DNA from: Maratus speciosus
Taxonomy: Eukaryota > Arthropoda > Arachnida > Araneae > Salticidae
Length of the DNA: 64,000 nucleotides
Direction of reading: 5' to 3'
Assembly: GCA_963932465.1 (NCBI GenBank)
Contig: OZ010788.1
Coordinates: 194,682,559 to 194,746,558 of the forward strand
Positions 59,961-64,000 of this stretch are shown here, in pieces (position 1 is the stretch's first letter; each line of letters begins with the position of its first letter). Below the pieces are notes generated by a model that saw only the letters and a program-made list of their open reading frames with translations, did no database searches and was not told where the DNA came from. The position numbers and the translations under genes were made by a program.

Positions 59961-62042
59961 AATACTTATCTCATAGGCTGCTGTCGAAAAACCCACGCAA
60001 ATTGTTAGATTTCCTAATTTAAATGAAATCTCCGTTAAAAAAGCACATGCCTCCATCTTAATCTCGCATTTGATGGAAATAAAAGGAATTAATTAAATAA
60101 TAATTAATATCTCAGCTTGTAATTAAGCTATCTCTTTGAACTGGGTATGTATGAAATCTGCGAGAGATTTCCCGGTCTGATGTTGAAAAATTTTATTGAA
60201 AAATTTAATATTTTAAAAGTTTGAATTTCATATTAGAATGTTCTTTGCTTAAATTTCTCCCGCATCGATATGTCTGAAACATGACGGCAGCTGTGTACCG
60301 CTGAAAGGAAATCTCATTTCATTGTCTTTTCAAATACAGAAATTAAATTTTTATTGATCGATTTTTAGTGGATTTTTTGTGTTCTACCCTATGCAGAAAA
60401 TTGAAATTCATACCAAAATAAAGTAGAATTTTTTCTGCGTATTTCTACACCTGTTACGAATTTGTACGACCGATACTTCTGCAGATGAGATTTCGCTTTT
60501 TAAATGCCCACTTCATTTATTGCTTAAATTACTCCGTGGTAACCCTGCATCGGCTGATTTTATGGAGCATCCGCCGAATTTACTGGCAACCCTTAGGAGA
60601 AACTCCGGAGGATTTGAAAAAAGTGCGTTCGAAGCTGCGTTCAAAAGGTTGATTGGTTAATTTTAGAATTTAATTAGCCCGTAATTAGGTTAATTACCAA
60701 CTTTTTCAAAATTTTATGATTTGTTGTTTGATGTGAGGTGTTCAGCTATAAGTACCCAAAATTTCAAGTCTCTAACATGTATAGTTTCTGAGAACGGGCT
60801 CTGTGACGGACAGACAGACAGAAGAGCGAGACAAATAGGGTTTCGTCAGATGAACAAAACCCTAAAAATGAGGTGTCATTTGTTAAAAATTCTCTATATT
60901 ATCTCAAGATTACCTACTCTGTTGTAATATGTCAAAACAAATATTAGTATGCAATACAATTTTATTAATGCAAGTTGCACAATATGTTTAGCCTTTTGCA
61001 ATTGGTAGGAATTCTTTTATTATTTAATTAATAACTAATTAAATATACAATTTCTGATCAGCAATTTGTTCCAACATTCAACTACAAAAATCTATAATTG
61101 AAATTTCTCATAAAATATAGTTTTAACACAATTAATCTTCATAGCATATTCAATTTTATATTCACTTGAAGTATTTTAACTAATCACAAAGCAAAATTCA
61201 GATTATTTTTTTAGTGATATAAACAAAACTTCATATAATCATCAAGTAAATACAAAGTAAAAAAATTTATAGAAGTAGATAATTATTTGACTCAAAGATA
61301 TGTCAAAATAAATTTTAATACTATAAAAAAAAAAAAAAATCAAATTAATTTAACCTTTAACTGTTGTTAACAGTCTCAGACTGCTGCTTTTTGCAATATG
61401 TACATATAAATATTAAAATCCAAAACATACAAATACCATTTAATAAAATTAACCTATATCAAAAATAAGATAAATATAATCTGGAAACAAATATCCACCT
61501 TGTAATGCAAATTTACTTTCACTGCTTTTCTATGCCTTGCAGAGGGTGCTAAGAGCATTGATTTCTCAGCTGAATAATCTTTTAACCCCTGTAGTTATGA
61601 CTTAGCCTGTGTGGATGAAAGTCACACTAACAGCTGATTAAATATCTAATATACCTGTCCTAGGTGTTTGAATATGTTTAAATATGTGAAATGTAATCCA
61701 TGTAATTTATGTTTTGTGCATGTCTACAATAAATGTAATTTGTAGTTACGAATGAGTAAACATTACACCATTGAAATATGCACATTACAACCTTTTATTT
61801 ATTTATTTGTTTTAAAAGCTATATTATAAGTTAAACAATCTTAGATATTTATTTCCAGAAAATACTTCATCTTATTTCTTATACATTATGTGTTGTAAAA
61901 ATGGAGAAGGGGGAAAAAAGATTTATTTTAAAGCAAAGTTCACAATTTTTTTATTATTTTATTTATTTATTTTTACTTTTATAGCACAGTAAATAGATAT
62001 CAAGCATTTAAAAAACTAATTAATCTATTTCCATATACATAC
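59961..62042. other. Lamin intron DNA
   Basis: Includes a moderately GC-rich patch at 60520-60650 and a segment at 60780-60860 (tgtgacggacagacagacag then agggtttcgtc) of a kind widespread in arthropod repeats. No exon between 62042 and 56887 was found, and none is needed because the protein reads on without gap. Confidence 0.5.
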
Positions 62043-62253
62043 TTGTCTTCCCTTATTGTGGACTTTAACAAATTTTCCAGCAATGTCTTGATCTGAAACA
62101 CTAACGTCACCAGATGACTTAGAAGAAACCTGTGTGCCTAAACTAGTTTTTTCTGAATCCGTTAATACACGGCGACGTTTCTGACCTCTCAAAGGTGTAC
62201 TTCTTAATGATTGGGGGCTGCTGGCACGTGAACTGCTTGGACTTATATTCAAC
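62043..62253 (-). CDS. Lam: Lamin exon: NLS region and start of tail domain
   Basis: A 211-bp exon with acceptor tttaaattttcag and donor CAA|gtatgt. After one base completing the previous codon it reads LNISPSSSRASSPQSLRSTP, then LRGQKRRRVL (nuclear localisation signal KRRR), then a Ser-rich linker, then GDVSVSDQDIAGKFVKVHNK and GRQ. NISP..SRASSP is the conserved segment just after the lamin rod, with Ser-Pro sites that mitotic kinases phosphorylate in known lamins. GKFVKVHNK opens the Ig-fold. The ATG-like start seen inside this exon is not the gene's start. The coiled-coil rod exons were not found to 64000 and must lie beyond the window. Confidence 0.92.
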
Positions 62254-63395
62254 CTGAAAATTTAAAAAATACAAAGCAATCAAGTATTTATAGTTTGAAA
62301 AATAAATTATGCATAAATATATTTTACTTAATCTTACACATTTTTAATTAATATTATATTCTATTTATTACAGTACACTGCTATATCTATTTAATTATAT
62401 AATTTTTGTTACCATATCAAGCATGCTATACTCTCGTGTAACACATACAGACTCATGCCTTATGTAACAACCTATTTTTAATACGCTTTTCGAAGAACAA
62501 ATCAGACAAAAATCTAAACATTCCAAAAAAAGTTTTAATCCTTTTAAAATATAACAATTAAAAAAAAAAAAAAAAAATTAGAGTTTACACACATTACTGC
62601 TTCATGGTTTCATAAATTGAAATATCAATTTTAAAAGAGCATGTCGGAATTCCATTGTCTACTACTGAAGCTCCATATAGAATGGGCTTAATCTTAATAC
62701 ATTTTAAATAACTTTCAGAATTTTTATTTAATCTAGAATTTTCACTTTTATATGACACTCTTATACACCTTTAAAAAATGTTAATTTTTTTTTTAAATTA
62801 TACATTTTTACAAAAAAATTATAAAAAATAAAGAAAATTTTGGAAATTGAACAGTTAGCATAAAAATTTAAATAGACTAAAAATTTTAAACTGAGGGGGG
62901 GGGTGGGGATTCACAAAATGATACTTGCAATAAAAGCATAATTCAGAGACTGGGAGAGGTTAAAAATATATACACAAAAGAACAAACTTTTTAAGGGGCT
63001 CATAAGCACCAAAGCCATTTACTTTAACAACTATTTGTGTGAATAAAAACAAATATTAAAGTAAGCTGATTTCTGACCACTTAAAATAAAATTAAAAAAA
63101 ATTATATCATTACATAAGTAATCACATTTTACAATTTTACATAAACGATAATAAGAGAATATAAAAGACAGTCTTAACTATTGCAAATCATATATCAACC
63201 ATATTTCTGTAGAAATAAAAACTAATAGGTCAATGTAACCAGTAGTGGGATTCAAATAATTTAACAACCAGTTCTCTGCCTGGATCATTTTTGATGTATA
63301 GACATGAAAGGAAAATGAAGCATCACATATGCATTACGTAAAACTTTCTAACATAATAATTAAGGACTTTACGTTGTACTATCCAATACTAAATA
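62254..63395. other. Lamin intron DNA with the end of a hAT-like element
   Basis: AT-rich, with a G-rich tract at 62886-62895. At 63243, CAGTAGTGGGATTCAAATAA followed by a ttaacaaccagttctctgcc block looks like a hAT-type left terminus; no matching right end was seen in the remaining 750 bp. Confidence 0.45.
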
Positions 63396-63652
63396 AAATA
63401 GGTGTTGCTAGCCAACATATCCTTTATTTACAAATTAAAAGACGATGTAAAATAAACACATGAATAAAATAAATCTCATAGCATATAGATTGTTTCCTGC
63501 CAATTTGTATTTTAGAAAAATTTACTCCTGATGATGGTTTTAAAGATTAAGCTGAAACGTTGAGATTTATTTTATTCATGTGCTTATTTTATATTATGTT
63601 TTAATTTCTGAATTAAGTGTACGTTGGGTAGCAACACCCATTTCGTGTAGTA
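63396..63652. mobile_element. Inverted-repeat element, ~90-bp arms
   Basis: aataggtgttgctagccaac, aaataaacacatgaataaaa and taaatctca on the left pair with tgagatttattttattcatg, tgcttattttatatt and cgttgggtagcaacaccca on the right. The loop contains cctgatgatgg and gctgaaacgttg, a motif pair common in dispersed arthropod repeats. Confidence 0.7.
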
Positions 63653-64000
63653 CTTTCCAACATTATAAGAACACTGTTAGAAAACTTTGATCTTTCGGTA
63701 TAATTTAAAAAAATTTTGTCTTAAAGTGTGTTTAAACTATAAAAGGACGTAAATTATTTGATAAATATTAGACAAACATGAATCCCTGATCAAACTTGCT
63801 ATCAGAAAATGCATCAAACCAGCATAATACAACAAGCATAACTCAAAAATGGTACAAATTTAAGCTTGGCCAGACAACGCTGGAAATTTGTAAAATACAA
63901 AGTATCATTACTCGGCAAGTTTAGACCATACAATGTCTTTTCATTTGTTTCAGCATGGAAAATATTTCTAAATATAACTTATGGAACTCAGGGAACTTAT

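Noticed and set aside
62254..64000. Lamin rod exon upstream of the NLS exon
   Set aside because: No coiled-coil coding stretch or ...EGEE-type end of rod with a phase-matching donor was found; presumed beyond 64000.

Overview
The window looks like nuclear DNA from a repeat-rich, AT-rich arthropod genome, most likely an arachnid such as a spider. The evidence is two intron-split animal genes (an insulin-like peptide and a lamin), Tc1, mariner, Tigger/pogo, hAT and BEL/Pao remains in typical arthropod forms, tRNA-headed SINEs, and arrays of Helentron-like elements. The species assignment is an inference. Nothing prokaryotic is present.

Host genes. (1) The last coding exon of an insulin-like peptide gene lies on + at 29778-29917. 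It carries the end of the C-peptide, an RQRR site and an A chain with the CC-x3-C-x8-C pattern. The exon with the signal peptide and B chain was not found and is probably upstream of the window. (2) The 3' part of a nuclear lamin gene lies on -: four exons at 62253-62043, 56886-56782, 52392-52276 and 40743-40678 encode the NLS region and the whole lamin tail (Ig-fold) domain. The rod exons are beyond the right edge. The two genes converge. The lamin reading ends without a CaaX box.

Layout. 1-1500: Tc1-like transposase pseudogene with an internal tandem duplication. 1600-14860: a large cluster of one Helentron-type non-autonomous family (HINE/DINE-1/pearl-like: subterminal inverted repeats, central ~150-bp tandem monomers, 3' hairpin and CTAG). 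It includes a ~2.1-kb unit duplicated head to tail and is interrupted by a 3.9-kb long-inverted-repeat element (itself holding two smaller transposons), a 1.4-kb retroposed insert with a 15-bp target duplication, and a 284-bp MITE with an 8-bp target duplication. 14980-15480: a fold-back MITE and a ~62-bp satellite. 15522-19209: a hAT-type element split by an internally deleted BEL/Pao retrotransposon (16057-19032) that has a 796-aa gag-protease ORF and an abnormal palindromic 5' end. 20880-25840: second HINE cluster with a SINE and a 2.1-kb element rich in ~30-bp repeats. 26570-37260: several fold-back elements around the insulin exon.

40.7-62.3 kb is mostly lamin introns filled with nested transposons. 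A TTAA-flanked long-terminal-inverted-repeat structure (41130-49633) encloses a Tigger pseudogene and a Tigger-type element (44294-49326), which in turn contains a second copy of the ~30-bp-repeat element. Beyond it are a mariner pseudogene, a Tigger-type element (53384-56426) split by a hAT element with a perfect 8-bp duplication, a 565-bp MITE, and tandem repeats near 59 kb. Long stretches (19.2-20.8, 30-33.7, 37.3-40, 60-62 kb) are AT-rich with no gene I can support.

No new gene system was recognised. The most unusual items are the palindromic BEL/Pao end with its in-frame internal deletion, the CaaX-less lamin terminus, and CTCF-like motifs carried by the HINE monomers.
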